Source: WLJO01 sp945889085 (GTDB taxonomy: Bacteria > Actinomycetota > Acidimicrobiia > Acidimicrobiales > Ilumatobacteraceae). From it: a DNA stretch of 64,000 nt. The DNA lies in NCBI GenBank assembly GCA_945889085.1, contig CAMDBM010000006.1, positions 1 to 64,000 of the forward strand, read 5' to 3'. The notes under the pieces were generated by a model, which was not told where the DNA came from, did not search any database, and worked only from the letters and a program-made list of their open reading frames with translations. Positions 18,401-24,936 of this stretch are shown one piece after another (position 1 is the stretch's first letter; each line of letters starts with the position of its first letter). The position numbers and the translations under genes are program-made.

Positions 18401-18997
18401 GACGTGTACCAGATGCAGGGGCTCGTGCTGCTCACCGAGGCAGCGAGCGCCGCGCAGTTGGGCGAGTCGGAGCGGGCGGTCCGCGCCGCCGAGCTCGCCG
18501 TCGACACTGACCGCGCCCGTATCGGGTTCACCAGCGAGGCGTGGGTGGCGAGGGCACTCGGTCTGGTGCAGCTTGGCCGTCCGGAGGACGCGCTGCGCTG
18601 CCTCGAGCAGGCGGAAACCGCCGTAGCCGGAGTGGCGTACGCGTACCTCACGTCGGTACGGGTGCTCGTGGACGTGAGCCTCGGTGAGTTCGACGCGGCG
18701 CTGGCGCGTTCGGCTGCCGTGTCGGCCGATTACGGAGCCAGCTACCTCGACCACGTGTACGCGGGAGTCGGTGCTGCGCTTGCGCACGCCCGCACCGGAT
18801 CACCGCGCGCCGCCGTCAACGCGCTGGACCGCGCGGATGCGATAGCGGTGCGCACCGGGGATGTCGTGGCGAAGGCAGTTATCGCACTTGCCCGCTCGAT
18901 CGTCGATCCTGAGCGCGAGGCCGGGCAGGGTCTCGAGCTTGACGTCCCGCTGCACGGGTGGCGACGCCTTTTCGAGTCGACGATGACGCAGTCGTGA
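15497..18997 (+). CDS. Zinc-ribbon / class III nucleotide cyclase / AAA-ATPase / TPR signalling protein
   Basis: 1,166 residues. It opens with a zinc ribbon (CTSCSAFAPDGARFCPGCG). A class III adenylate/guanylate cyclase domain follows (residues ~35-190), with metal-binding Asp in VTVLFADIVGFTTLSE and DKIVGDCIVALFGAP, and the loop AMGDVVNTASRLQSEA. The Lys before the second Asp suggests ATP as substrate. Next come an STAND/AAA ATPase with Walker A GEGGVGKSR (~residue 254), then helical TPR-like repeats to the end. Such large cyclase-ATPase-TPR proteins are common in Actinobacteria and act as signal-integrating switches, but the signal is unknown. ATG 15497 starts directly at the zinc ribbon. 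The last 4 nt overlap the tag start (GTGA). Confidence 0.9.
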   Translation: MLTCTSCSAFAPDGARFCPGCGAEVSSALGEERRVVTVLFADIVGFTTLSEHADPEQVKRLVDGIFQKMVEDVVLFGGHVDKIVGDCIVALFGAPITHDDDAERAVRAALKMQQTLSDHNREAASGLQMRIGINTGEVLVGASRAGGAYTAMGDVVNTASRLQSEAPPGRVLVGQPTKVLTDRPIRYSWFESLTPRGREQSIDAWLAEEVSLRPGRRRRERSTPMIGRAEETQLLLSGVAYAVARQKALLVAIDGEGGVGKSRLAEEIVRTAREAHGLSVLVGACVAYGEANVWWPIATALSDALGLGDMEAEGVRRTGMQRAAELLGRADDDPEIVRIGDAFLHLVGQPSALDRLDAVRAREELTRALITVLHARCNRGPLLLAIADVHWADTVVLNLLEQLLTNLANLPFVLLTTARPDVEVTWPPMSPLFTSLHLRLEPLDRSSTEQLASAILGDSADSAIVASLYDRSGGNPLFLEELATLVADGGHVGDLPDSLRTLVSARLDQLTSDQRAMLDNAAVLGASGSLTALLRFAEALGQHGDSSTLDALVDAGLLAREGRRWSFRSQSVRDVAYNTLTKAVRAVRHYGIAESLATIYERFVLLSGSGGPNETTREGTANRDEIAHHYATTAELVAELGPVSGVPGDVVDRAVRWLTLAAERASGQHYMRSAVRLATRGLDLLGEEVDDARVPSMLRLCLIRAASHAEQRNIARARADLDRVLRSSELLGDLESEAEARRILGTVVRLSGNLPGARDEFSEAVRLFREVGKPLRLARALRDRAFVELLGGDLHLAEQLLDEAERLTQGGADAIGLAWVEWHRAWLSFISGDLVQAEARLDLAQRSMTAMGDRGGLGWAQGLLAYVRYYQGRTDEASELADRVLEEALDRGDDWAAGMMQSLQANLWLWRGRTEDALKQGETARTRFKRMGDGFGELLALAPLTRATAALGRASAHQRTVEEMHLLGDVYQMQGLVLLTEAASAAQLGESERAVRAAELAVDTDRARIGFTSEAWVARALGLVQLGRPEDALRCLEQAETAVAGVAYAYLTSVRVLVDVSLGEFDAALARSAAVSADYGASYLDHVYAGVGAALAHARTGSPRAAVNALDRADAIAVRTGDVVAKAVIALARSIVDPEREAGQGLELDVPLHGWRRLFESTMTQS

Positions 18998-19614
18998 GCG
19001 ATTGGCTCAGGGCGGCTGAGGATGGGCTCGAACGCTGCGCCTGGGGCGCCGGTCCGGACACGCAGTACCGCGACTACCACGACACGGAGTGGGGTCGTCC
19101 GGTGCTCGATGACCGCAGGCTGTTCGAGAAACTGTGTCTCGAGGGCTTCCAGTCGGGCCTGTCGTGGCTCACGATCCTGCGCAAGCGGGAGAACTTCCGG
19201 TCCGCCTTCGCCGGCTTCGAGGCACATGCGGTGGCGAACTTCGGTGCGCAGGATGTCGAGCGCCTCCTCGGCGATGCGGGGATCGTCCGCCACCGCGGCA
19301 AGATCGAGTCGACGATCAACAACGCCCGCCGGGTGATTGCGCTCGCCGAGGAGTTCGGGTCGCTGGCGGCCTACGTGTGGCGCTTCGAGGCCGAGCCGTA
19401 CCGTCCCGTCGGGGGTCCGTTCCCCATCCCGTCGCTCTCCCCGGCCTCGACAGCGATGTCCAAGGACCTGAAGAAGCGCGGCTGGTCGTTCGTGGGGCCC
19501 ACCACGGTGTACGCGTTCATGCAGGCCATGGGGCTCACCAACGATCACTTCGAGGGTTGCTGCGTGCGCCAGGCCTGTCTGGACGCCCGTGCGGCGCTCG
19601 TGCTCCCCGGCTGA
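18994..19614 (+). CDS. tag: DNA-3-methyladenine glycosylase I
   Basis: 206 residues with all Tag signatures: ERCAWG near the N-terminus, YRDYHDTEWGRPV, FEKLCLEGFQSGLSWLTIL and MSKDLKKRGWSFVGPTTVYA. The zinc ligands are the N-terminal Cys and His and the C-terminal His/Cys in NDHFEGCCVRQAC. It removes 3-methyladenine from alkylated DNA as the first step of base excision repair. The GTG start at 18994 overlaps the stop of the cyclase gene (GTGA), which implies translational coupling. This is a curious pairing of a signalling protein with a repair enzyme. Confidence 0.95.
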   Translation: MSDWLRAAEDGLERCAWGAGPDTQYRDYHDTEWGRPVLDDRRLFEKLCLEGFQSGLSWLTILRKRENFRSAFAGFEAHAVANFGAQDVERLLGDAGIVRHRGKIESTINNARRVIALAEEFGSLAAYVWRFEAEPYRPVGGPFPIPSLSPASTAMSKDLKKRGWSFVGPTTVYAFMQAMGLTNDHFEGCCVRQACLDARAALVLPG

Positions 19615-19645
19615 CGGCAGCCGCCCGATTCGCTACGCTCCAGCC

Positions 19646-20080
19646 ATGGGGGAAACGTGGATCAACGCTGCTGCGGACTCGTCGGCCGAGAGTCTGCTGG
19701 CACTGCGCCCGGACCTCGCCGGGCATCTCGAGGCGTTCGACTCGCACGCTGCGGCCAGCATCGGCCCCCGACTGCGCACGCTGCTGGAGATCCGCACAGC
19801 CCAGTTGCTCCGCAACGAGGGATACGTGGCATCGGCGGACCCGGAACTCGTGGACCAGGCAACCAACTGGTACTCCCACGCTGCGCTGTCCGACGTGGAG
19901 CGCACCTCGATTGAGGTGTGTGAGGCCTTCCTCATCGATCACCACTCGATCACCGACGACCAGATCCTTCGCCTCCAGCACCTGCTCGGGGAGCAGGGAA
20001 CCGTTGCCCTCCTCATGAACATCGCCATGCTCGACGGATTCACCAAGTTCCGCCGGGTCTTCGCAGTGGAAGGAATCTGA
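19646..20080 (+). CDS. CMD/AhpD-fold protein lacking the CxxC motif (partner of the selenoprotein)
   Basis: A 144-residue all-helical protein. Its pattern (GPRLRTLLEIRTAQLLRNEGYVA, SDVERTSIEVCEAFLIDHHSI, VALLMNIAMLDGFTKFRRVF) resembles the carboxymuconolactone decarboxylase (CMD) fold, but the redox CxxC of AhpD is absent; the only cysteine is in EVCEAF. I infer a structural or regulatory subunit. ATG 19646 follows the tag stop by 31 nt. The stop (TGA 20078-20080) shares its A with the ATG of the next gene, a tight translational coupling typical of subunits of one complex. Assignment to the CMD fold is moderate. Confidence 0.7.
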   Translation: MGETWINAAADSSAESLLALRPDLAGHLEAFDSHAAASIGPRLRTLLEIRTAQLLRNEGYVASADPELVDQATNWYSHAALSDVERTSIEVCEAFLIDHHSITDDQILRLQHLLGEQGTVALLMNIAMLDGFTKFRRVFAVEGI

Positions 20081-20580
20081 TGTCCACCTCACCCCGCCTT
20101 CGGGATGCCGACGGCAATCCGATCAACGCCGTAGCGGAGTACTTTTCCAGCACGCCTTACGGCGACCTCTACGGGCACTTCTGGAGCCACGGCCTCGTCG
20201 AGCAGTCCGTCAAGGAGGTTGCGCGACTGCGCAACGCCACCATCACCGATTGCGGTCTTTGAAAGAAGCTGCGCTTCGCGGTCGCGAGGCAAGAAGGGCT
20301 CACCGAGGAGCTCGTCGAGCAGATCACCGATCAGTGGGCCGACAGCGGACTCCCGGAGCGTCACAAGCGGGCCCTGATCCTCGCTGATGCGTATCTCAAC
20401 GAAACGGGTGCCCCGTCCCCCGAGCAACAGGCAGCGCTGCGGGCGGAGTTCTCCGAGCCCGAGATTGTGGAGATCGGCGTGGGGCTCGCGCTCGTGCACG
20501 GGCTCTCGAAGGTGCTGATCGTGCTCGGTCTCGAGCCCGAGCAGATGGATGTCACCGTCATCCCCTCTCCCGGTAGTTAG
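20080..20580 (+). CDS. CMD/AhpD-like selenoprotein (in-frame TGA = Sec61, CxxU motif)
   Basis: A 166-codon frame with a single interruption, TGA 20260-20262, in RLRNATITDCGL-[TGA]-KKLRFAVA. In CMD/AhpD proteins the matching place is the second cysteine of the catalytic CxxC, so reading TGA as selenocysteine gives Cys58-Gly-Leu-Sec61. The helices after it (EELVEQITDQWADSG, HKRALILADAYLNETG, EIVEIGVGLALVHGLSKVLIVLGL) complete the fold and stay in frame to TAG 20578. A hairpin with loop GGUC lies directly downstream. AhpD-like proteins with CxxU are a known bacterial selenoprotein type (recalled from metagenomic surveys). Expected role: a selenol-dependent peroxidase/reductase or AhpC-type partner. 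It is coupled to the CxxC-less CMD gene upstream. A pseudogene is possible but unlikely given the position of the TGA. Confidence 0.85.
20273..20290 (+). promoter_or_regulatory. Putative bacterial SECIS hairpin of the CMD-like selenoprotein
   Basis: GCUUCGC (20273-20279) pairs with GCGAGGC (20284-20290) in seven base pairs, one of them U-G, closing the loop GGUC (20280-20283). A lower stem is possible between AGCU (20267-20270) and GGCU (20297-20300). The first loop G is nucleotide 21 from the U of UGA, within the window used by SelB-dependent SECIS elements, and the loop shares GGUC with the hairpin of the other selenoprotein gene at 3369-3385. Confidence 0.75.
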
Positions 20581-20591
20581 TCCTCTCCATC

Positions 20592-20615
20592 GCCGATCGG
20601 GCAGGCCCGATCGGC
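20592..20615 (+). terminator. Perfect 10-bp hairpin between selenoprotein and adenylyltransferase genes
   Basis: GCCGATCGGG (20592-20601) and CCCGATCGGC (20606-20615) form a perfect stem with loop CAGG, 12 nt after the stop of the selenoprotein gene and just before the ribosome binding site (TGGAGGGG) of the next gene. No U-run follows, so it may be a factor-dependent or actinobacterial-type terminator, an mRNA stabiliser or an attenuator. Confidence 0.6.
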
Positions 20616-20630
20616 AATCATGGAGGGGCT

Positions 20631-21134
20631 ATGTCTGAGACCGATGACCGTTATCGAACCGGCCTGATTGTCGGCCGCTTCTGCCCACCACACCTCGGCC
20701 ACCGCTTCGTGATCGGCTGGGCGGCACAGCGCTGCGAGCGCCTGGTCGTGTTCGTGAACACGCGGGACGGTGAGGTAGTGCCCGGCGCCCTGCGCGCACA
20801 GTGGCTCCAGGACATGACCCCCGAGGCGACCGTTGTGGAGGTGCACCACAACCTCGAGACGAACTTCGACGACGAGGAACTGTGGGCCCAGTGGATCGAC
20901 CTGTTCCGCTCCAAGTGGCCGTTCCCCGATGACGGGCCGCACGCCGTGTTCTCATCGGACTTCTACATCGACGAGTTGGCACGGCGCCTCGGCGCTGAGG
21001 CGGTGGTGGTGGACCCGGACCGCAGCGCGGTGCCCATCTCGGCAACGCTCATCCGGGAGTACCCGGGCGAGTACCTCTCGTACCTCGCCCCCGCCGTGCG
21101 CGCGTGGGTGGAGGAGAACTGGGTGAAGGCGTAG
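20631..21134 (+). CDS. NMN/nicotinamide-nucleotide adenylyltransferase-like protein (NadR/NadM type)
   Basis: 167 residues with the nucleotidyltransferase fold: GRFCPPHLGHRFVI is the GxFxPxHxGH ATP-binding motif, SSDFYIDELARRLGA a middle substrate-binding segment, and the C-terminal VPISATLIREYPGEYL is the ISxTxIR-type motif. This pattern is closest to NadR/archaeal NadM enzymes, which join NMN and ATP to NAD, acting in NAD salvage. A kinase domain like that of full NadR is absent. ATG 20631 has a strong Shine-Dalgarno (GGAGGG). Downstream the peroxiredoxin gene is convergent. A different nucleotide transferase specificity cannot be excluded. Confidence 0.8.
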   Translation: MSETDDRYRTGLIVGRFCPPHLGHRFVIGWAAQRCERLVVFVNTRDGEVVPGALRAQWLQDMTPEATVVEVHHNLETNFDDEELWAQWIDLFRSKWPFPDDGPHAVFSSDFYIDELARRLGAEAVVVDPDRSAVPISATLIREYPGEYLSYLAPAVRAWVEENWVKA

Positions 21135-21156
21135 CCCGTCCGGTTCCTCCGGGTTG

Positions 21157-21792
21157 CTATCTGCCCGGCTGCTTGACCACGCGCAGGTACGGCTTCACGG
21201 CGGTCCAGCCCTGCGGGAACAGTTTCTTCGCATCGTCGTCGGACACGACGCCACCGATGATCACGTCGTCGCCGTCGTGCCAGTTCGCAGGGGTTGCCAC
21301 CTTGAACTTCGCGGTGAGCTGCAGCGAGTCGATCACCCGCAGGATCTCGTCGAAGTTGCGACCGGTCGAGGCCGGGTACGTGATCGTCAGCTTCACCTTT
21401 TTGTCGGACCCGATCACGAATACCGAGCGAACGGTGAAGCTGTCGCTCGCGTTCGGGTGGATCATGTCGTAGAGGTTGGACACCGTGCGGTCCGGGTCGC
21501 CGATCATGGGGAAGTTGACCGCAGTGCCCTGGGTCTCTGCGATGTCCTGCTCCCACTTGACGTGGGAGTCAACAGTGTCCACCGAGAGCCCGATCACTTT
21601 CACGTTCCGTCGGTCGAACTCGGGCTTGATCCTCGCGACGTAGCCCAGTTCGGTGGTGCACACCGGCGTGAAGTCCTTCGGGTGGCTGAACAGCACACCC
21701 CATGAGTCGCCAAGCCACTCGTGGAAGTGGATCGTGCCCTGCGTGGTGTCCGCCGTGAAGTCGGGTGCTTCGTCGCCCAGCCGAATGGCCAT
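21157..21792 (-). CDS. 1-Cys (Prx6-type) peroxiredoxin
   Basis: A 211-residue cytoplasmic peroxidase. The peroxidatic motif HPKDFTPVCTTELG gives Cys45. The Prx6-type long C-terminal domain (VATPANWHDGDDVIIGGVVSDDDA) is present, and the conserved Arg lies in FTVRSVFVIGSDKKVKLT. It reduces hydrogen peroxide and lipid or alkyl hydroperoxides. ATG 21792 (MAIRLGDEAPDF) is preceded by GGAGA on the coding strand; the longer frame upstream would cross the promoter region. The gene is convergent with the adenylyltransferase and lies downstream of the signal peptidase gene with 112 nt between them. Confidence 0.93.
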   Translation of the reverse strand: MAIRLGDEAPDFTADTTQGTIHFHEWLGDSWGVLFSHPKDFTPVCTTELGYVARIKPEFDRRNVKVIGLSVDTVDSHVKWEQDIAETQGTAVNFPMIGDPDRTVSNLYDMIHPNASDSFTVRSVFVIGSDKKVKLTITYPASTGRNFDEILRVIDSLQLTAKFKVATPANWHDGDDVIIGGVVSDDDAKKLFPQGWTAVKPYLRVVKQPGR

Positions 21793-21849
21793 GGAGGGTC
21801 TCCTTGAGGTGAACGCGGTCGGCAGGGACCGACTCCGTGCAACTTGTTC

Positions 21850-21863
21850 TATCCGGGAGGATA
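21850..21863. promoter_or_regulatory. Palindrome upstream of the 1-Cys peroxiredoxin
   Basis: TATCC-GGGA-GGATA (21850-21863) is a perfect 5-bp inverted repeat 58 bp upstream of the peroxiredoxin ATG. Its place and size would suit a dimeric repressor site controlling an oxidative stress gene, but I cannot match it to a known regulator. Confidence 0.3.
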
Positions 21864-21904
21864 CGAAAACCTGACCGAAGGTATCGCGAGTCGGTGTCGC
21901 AGGC

Positions 21905-22948
21905 TCAGGCAGCTTGGGAGTGCTGGTGCCCGGATTCCTCGTCGGCGGGCCTGCGCAGCGGGGTCGGATCCGGCAGGGGAGGTTCGCCCATCGGGGCAAT
22001 CCACGCGAACGCCCCGGCCCGCTCGGTGATGAGCAGGAACTCGTGACGGCGCGCCTGTTCGTCGACGTGGTGCAAAACCGGAAGCCGGAAGGCCTCCGCG
22101 AGGGACCGCAACTCGGTTGCCGAACCGACGAGGGTCGCGTCCACGTCGGGGAGAGCGTTCACCAGGCGGAGTATGCCCGAGAGAGCGAGCAGCGACTTGG
22201 TCGGCTCCTCGGTGCCGCGGCCGTCGTAGACCCAATAGCCGAGGTACAGGGTGCTTGCGCCGGATATTGCGAGCGCTGTGGTGGCGACGATGCCGGCGAA
22301 CGAGGCGAGTTGGTGACGGGCGAGGAGCGACGCGGCACCCGCGAGCGAGAGCACCATGCAGGTGGCGCTCGTGATGAGTGCGCTCCGGTCGGTGGTGCGA
22401 CGCGCTAGTGCCGGTTCCGGTACCGCATGGACGAGAGCCTCGGCAAGCACCGGTGCGATGCGCCGCCTGCGGCGCGGGAGATACGGGAGCAGGGTTATGA
22501 GCGCGCATGCGGCGCCGAACTGCAGCGGTTTGGTGCGTACCCAGAGCAGCGCGTTGGCGAAGCCGTTGATCTGGATGGCGTAGCGCCCGACGACCTCGTT
22601 GGGGTGGACCACCCAGGGGTCGACCCACGAGTTGTTGTCGCCTTTCGTGCGCCACCCGGCCTCGGCGCTGCCGTCGACGATCCGGTGGATGACACTGCCG
22701 CCGAGGACGTTCACGACGATGAGGTCACCCGTTCGGTAGGAACCTTGGGACCGGGCCACAGCGAGATCGCCGGTGTGGAGCATCGGCTCCATCGAGTGCC
22801 CGCTCACGACGATGTAATTGGTGCGGCCACCGGGTACGCCCGAGGGCACGACGTACCACCAGAGCAGCGCCACGAGTGCTGCAAAGCCGACCCAGGACGC
22901 GACGTGCCGCACGGTGTGGCGAACAGGTTGTCTCGAGGTGATGTGCAT
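21905..22948 (-). CDS. SipW-type signal peptidase I with C-terminal membrane extension
   Basis: 347 residues. After an N-terminal helix (WVGFAALVALLWWYVVPSG) comes the S26B catalytic core: SGHSMEPMLHTGDLAV holds the nucleophile Ser, and in place of the bacterial Lys dyad the His/Asp-type segment GSVIHRIVDG and KGDNNSWVDPW is seen, as in archaeal/ER signal peptidases and Bacillus SipW. Two or more further helices follow (FGAACALITLLPYLP, ALITSATCMVLSLAGAASLL, IVATTALAISGASTLYLG) and a soluble tail of ~100 residues, so it is longer than SipW. It should process specialised exported proteins, very probably the small secreted protein encoded just upstream. Confidence 0.85.
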   Translation of the reverse strand: MHITSRQPVRHTVRHVASWVGFAALVALLWWYVVPSGVPGGRTNYIVVSGHSMEPMLHTGDLAVARSQGSYRTGDLIVVNVLGGSVIHRIVDGSAEAGWRTKGDNNSWVDPWVVHPNEVVGRYAIQINGFANALLWVRTKPLQFGAACALITLLPYLPRRRRRIAPVLAEALVHAVPEPALARRTTDRSALITSATCMVLSLAGAASLLARHQLASFAGIVATTALAISGASTLYLGYWVYDGRGTEEPTKSLLALSGILRLVNALPDVDATLVGSATELRSLAEAFRLPVLHHVDEQARRHEFLLITERAGAFAWIAPMGEPPLPDPTPLRRPADEESGHQHSQAA

Positions 22949-22970
22949 GTGTTTCGTCCTCCGGAACGGC

Positions 22971-23006
22971 TGTAGGTGGGCGACCCCTTGGGGTCACCCA
23001 CCTACA
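22971..23006 (-). terminator. 17-bp near-perfect hairpin between secreted-protein and signal-peptidase genes
   Basis: TGTAGGTGGGCGACCCC (22971-22987) pairs with GGGGTCACCCACCTACA (22990-23006) with one mismatch and a 2-nt spacer. It lies 22 nt upstream of the signal peptidase start, downstream of the secreted-protein gene. It could stabilise the upstream mRNA or partly terminate transcription, so that much more substrate than peptidase is made. Confidence 0.6.
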
Positions 23007-23020
23007 GCTCGGGCTCAGAT

Positions 23021-23039
23021 CACACCCGGATCGGGTGTG
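23021..23039 (-). terminator. Second hairpin directly after the secreted-protein gene
   Basis: CACACCCG (23021-23028) and CGGGTGTG (23032-23039) form a perfect 8-bp stem with loop GAT, 7 nt past the stop codon of the secreted-protein gene. Together with the 17-bp hairpin further on it makes a double-hairpin intergenic region, consistent with partial termination. Confidence 0.55.
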
Positions 23040-23046
23040 TCAGTGA

Positions 23047-23562
23047 TCAGGCGCCCCAGCCGACCGGGGTGGTGCTGTCACCGGTGGGAGCAGTGGCGGC
23101 AACCACAACGCTCACCGTGCCGAGCGTGATGGCGGTCAGGTTCGGTGCTGCAACCTTCGTTGCCGGCAGGCCGCTGGCGAAGGTAGCGAACACCTCGCCA
23201 GTTGTTGTGCCGAGGTCGAGGGTGGTGCCTGCGGTGCGGTCGACGTTGGCGGTCAGGTTGTCGAGGAAGAGAAAGCCCGATGCCGGGGCACTCGTTCCGG
23301 TCACCGCAACCTTGGTGTAGATGGTGAAGCCGGCACAACCTGCATCCGCCGAGCCGTCTGCTGAGGTGGTGACCGTGAGGGAGTTGAGCGTCGTGCCGTT
23401 GTGCACGGGCGTCACCGTCACGTCACCCACGGTGCAGGTGACAGCGGCCTGAGAGCCGGCCTTCACGTCCTTGACGCCGGTGACCGTGAGCGTTGAGGCC
23501 GCCGCTGCCGCAAGGGTGAATACGGAACTTCCGGCGAGTATGACTGCAATGGACTTTTTCAT
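23047..23562 (-). CDS. Small secreted protein, probable substrate of the SipW-type signal peptidase
   Basis: 171 residues starting MKKSIAVILAGSSVFTLAAAAA, a clear signal peptide with cleavage likely after the Ala run. The mature part is Thr/Val/Ala-rich beta-structure (SLTVTTSADGSADAGC, TTGEVFATFASGLPA) with two cysteines (AVTCTVGD, DAGCAGF) that could form a disulfide. No known domain is recognised. TasA/camelysin-like proteins encoded next to sipW have a similar size and architecture, so a fibre or matrix protein is a reasonable guess. ATG 23562 is preceded by AAAGGGG. The gene is followed by two hairpins and then the peptidase gene. Confidence 0.7.
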   Translation of the reverse strand: MKKSIAVILAGSSVFTLAAAAASTLTVTGVKDVKAGSQAAVTCTVGDVTVTPVHNGTTLNSLTVTTSADGSADAGCAGFTIYTKVAVTGTSAPASGFLFLDNLTANVDRTAGTTLDLGTTTGEVFATFASGLPATKVAAPNLTAITLGTVSVVVAATAPTGDSTTPVGWGA

Positions 23563-23765
23563 GATGACCCCTTTGCTCGACCACACGGTGTTGTGTGTCC
23601 CGCGAAGATCGCAGCGGTGGAGGCGGGGTCGCAACGGTTATACATACTTGGCGTGCGGTACGTATGTCCCTCCCATCCGTCCCTTCCACCCCGTACGGAT
23701 GGGCCGCACGTCCCTACCGAGTGACGGGTGATGCATGTCCCCTCAGGGCCGCGTACTGTCTGGTC

Positions 23766-24794
23766 ATGACCCCGCCCGTCCGCTTCGGAGTAGTCCACGA
23801 CTTCCGCTGTCCGCCCGGCAGCGCTCACACCATGCAGGACGTCTATCGCGAGACACTCGAACAGGTCGCGATGCTCGACGAAGCGGGCCTCGACATGACC
23901 TGGTTCAGCGAGCACCACTTCATGGACGATGGGTATCTGCCCAGCGTGGTGCCGGTAGCCGGCGCAGTGGCAGCGATCACCAAGCGCATGCGTATCTCTA
24001 CCGATGTCGCGCTGGCCCCGTTCCAGCACCCCCTGCGGTTCGCTGAGGACGTTGCGGTGCTCGACCAGATCTCGAACGGGCGGATGGAGATCGGCCTCGG
24101 GCTTGCGTACGCACCGCACGAGTTCCGCACGTTCGGTATCCCGCTGAAGAACCGTGTGTCGCTTACCGAGGAGATGGTGCAGATCCTGCAGTTGGCGTGG
24201 AGCGGTGAGCGGTTCTCGTTCCGCGGCAAGCGCTACCAGTTCGACGACGTGCACATCACGCCGCACACGGTTCAACCAGGGGGACCGCCGATCTGGCTCG
24301 CAACCACGAGTGCCGCGAGTGTCGCTCGCGCCGTTCGCTTCGGTGTGAACGTGCTGCCGCAGGGCGACGCGCGCGTGGTGCTCGACGAATGGCGTGCATC
24401 GTCGCTCGCGGCCGGCCAACAGCCCGACGACCGTCGCGTCGGCATCATCCGCAGCGTGCTCGTCACCGACGACCCCGAGCGCGACTGGCCGCCGCTGCGT
24501 CAGGCCGAGCGTTACCGCGTGGCGGTGTACGCGAAACTCGGCGAGGAGGCGGGCCCGGATTCGGCGGGGAACCTGACCGGTAAGGAGCGCATCCCACAGC
24601 GACCGATTATTGGTGACGTGGCGACCTGCGTGGAGGAACTCACCTCGTTCATCCTCGACAACGGGTTCACCGACGTGGTCTCGTGGGGCTCGGCGCCGGG
24701 GATCCTGCCGCACTCAATTACCCCGAACCTGTTGCGGTACACCCGCGAGGTGGTGCCGCAGGTGCGCGCCCGTGTCGAGGCCGCCCGGGCCTAG
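23766..24794 (+). CDS. Luciferase-like (LLM class) flavin/F420-dependent oxidoreductase
   Basis: 342 residues with the luciferase-like TIM barrel: EAGLDMTWFSEHHFMDDGYLPS near the N-terminus, DVAVLDQISNGRMEIGLGLAY (the classic LDxLSxGRxxxGxG motif) and PPIWLATTSAASVARAVRFG. It is a cytoplasmic enzyme oxidising or reducing an unidentified organic substrate using FMN or F420. ATG 23766 is supported by the start of the family fold (VRFGVVHDF); the longer upstream frame has no family sequence. It stands alone, divergent from the secreted-protein gene. Confidence 0.85.
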   Translation: MTPPVRFGVVHDFRCPPGSAHTMQDVYRETLEQVAMLDEAGLDMTWFSEHHFMDDGYLPSVVPVAGAVAAITKRMRISTDVALAPFQHPLRFAEDVAVLDQISNGRMEIGLGLAYAPHEFRTFGIPLKNRVSLTEEMVQILQLAWSGERFSFRGKRYQFDDVHITPHTVQPGGPPIWLATTSAASVARAVRFGVNVLPQGDARVVLDEWRASSLAAGQQPDDRRVGIIRSVLVTDDPERDWPPLRQAERYRVAVYAKLGEEAGPDSAGNLTGKERIPQRPIIGDVATCVEELTSFILDNGFTDVVSWGSAPGILPHSITPNLLRYTREVVPQVRARVEAARA

Positions 24795-24936
24795 TGGGTC
24801 GTCCCCTCTGCGTTCTCGGTACCGAAACCGCCCGCGCATTGCCCTGGCGGGCTCAACGGGTGATCGCGACAGTAAGCGCGTACAGTCGTGGGGGCGACGT
24901 CGGCCTTCCCGACGACGGCGTTGCAGGAGCAGAGCG

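Noticed and set aside
20080..20262. A 60-residue stand-alone protein ending at TGA 20260
   Set aside because: The fold is cut in the middle of the catalytic helix, and the sequence after the TGA continues the same domain in frame.
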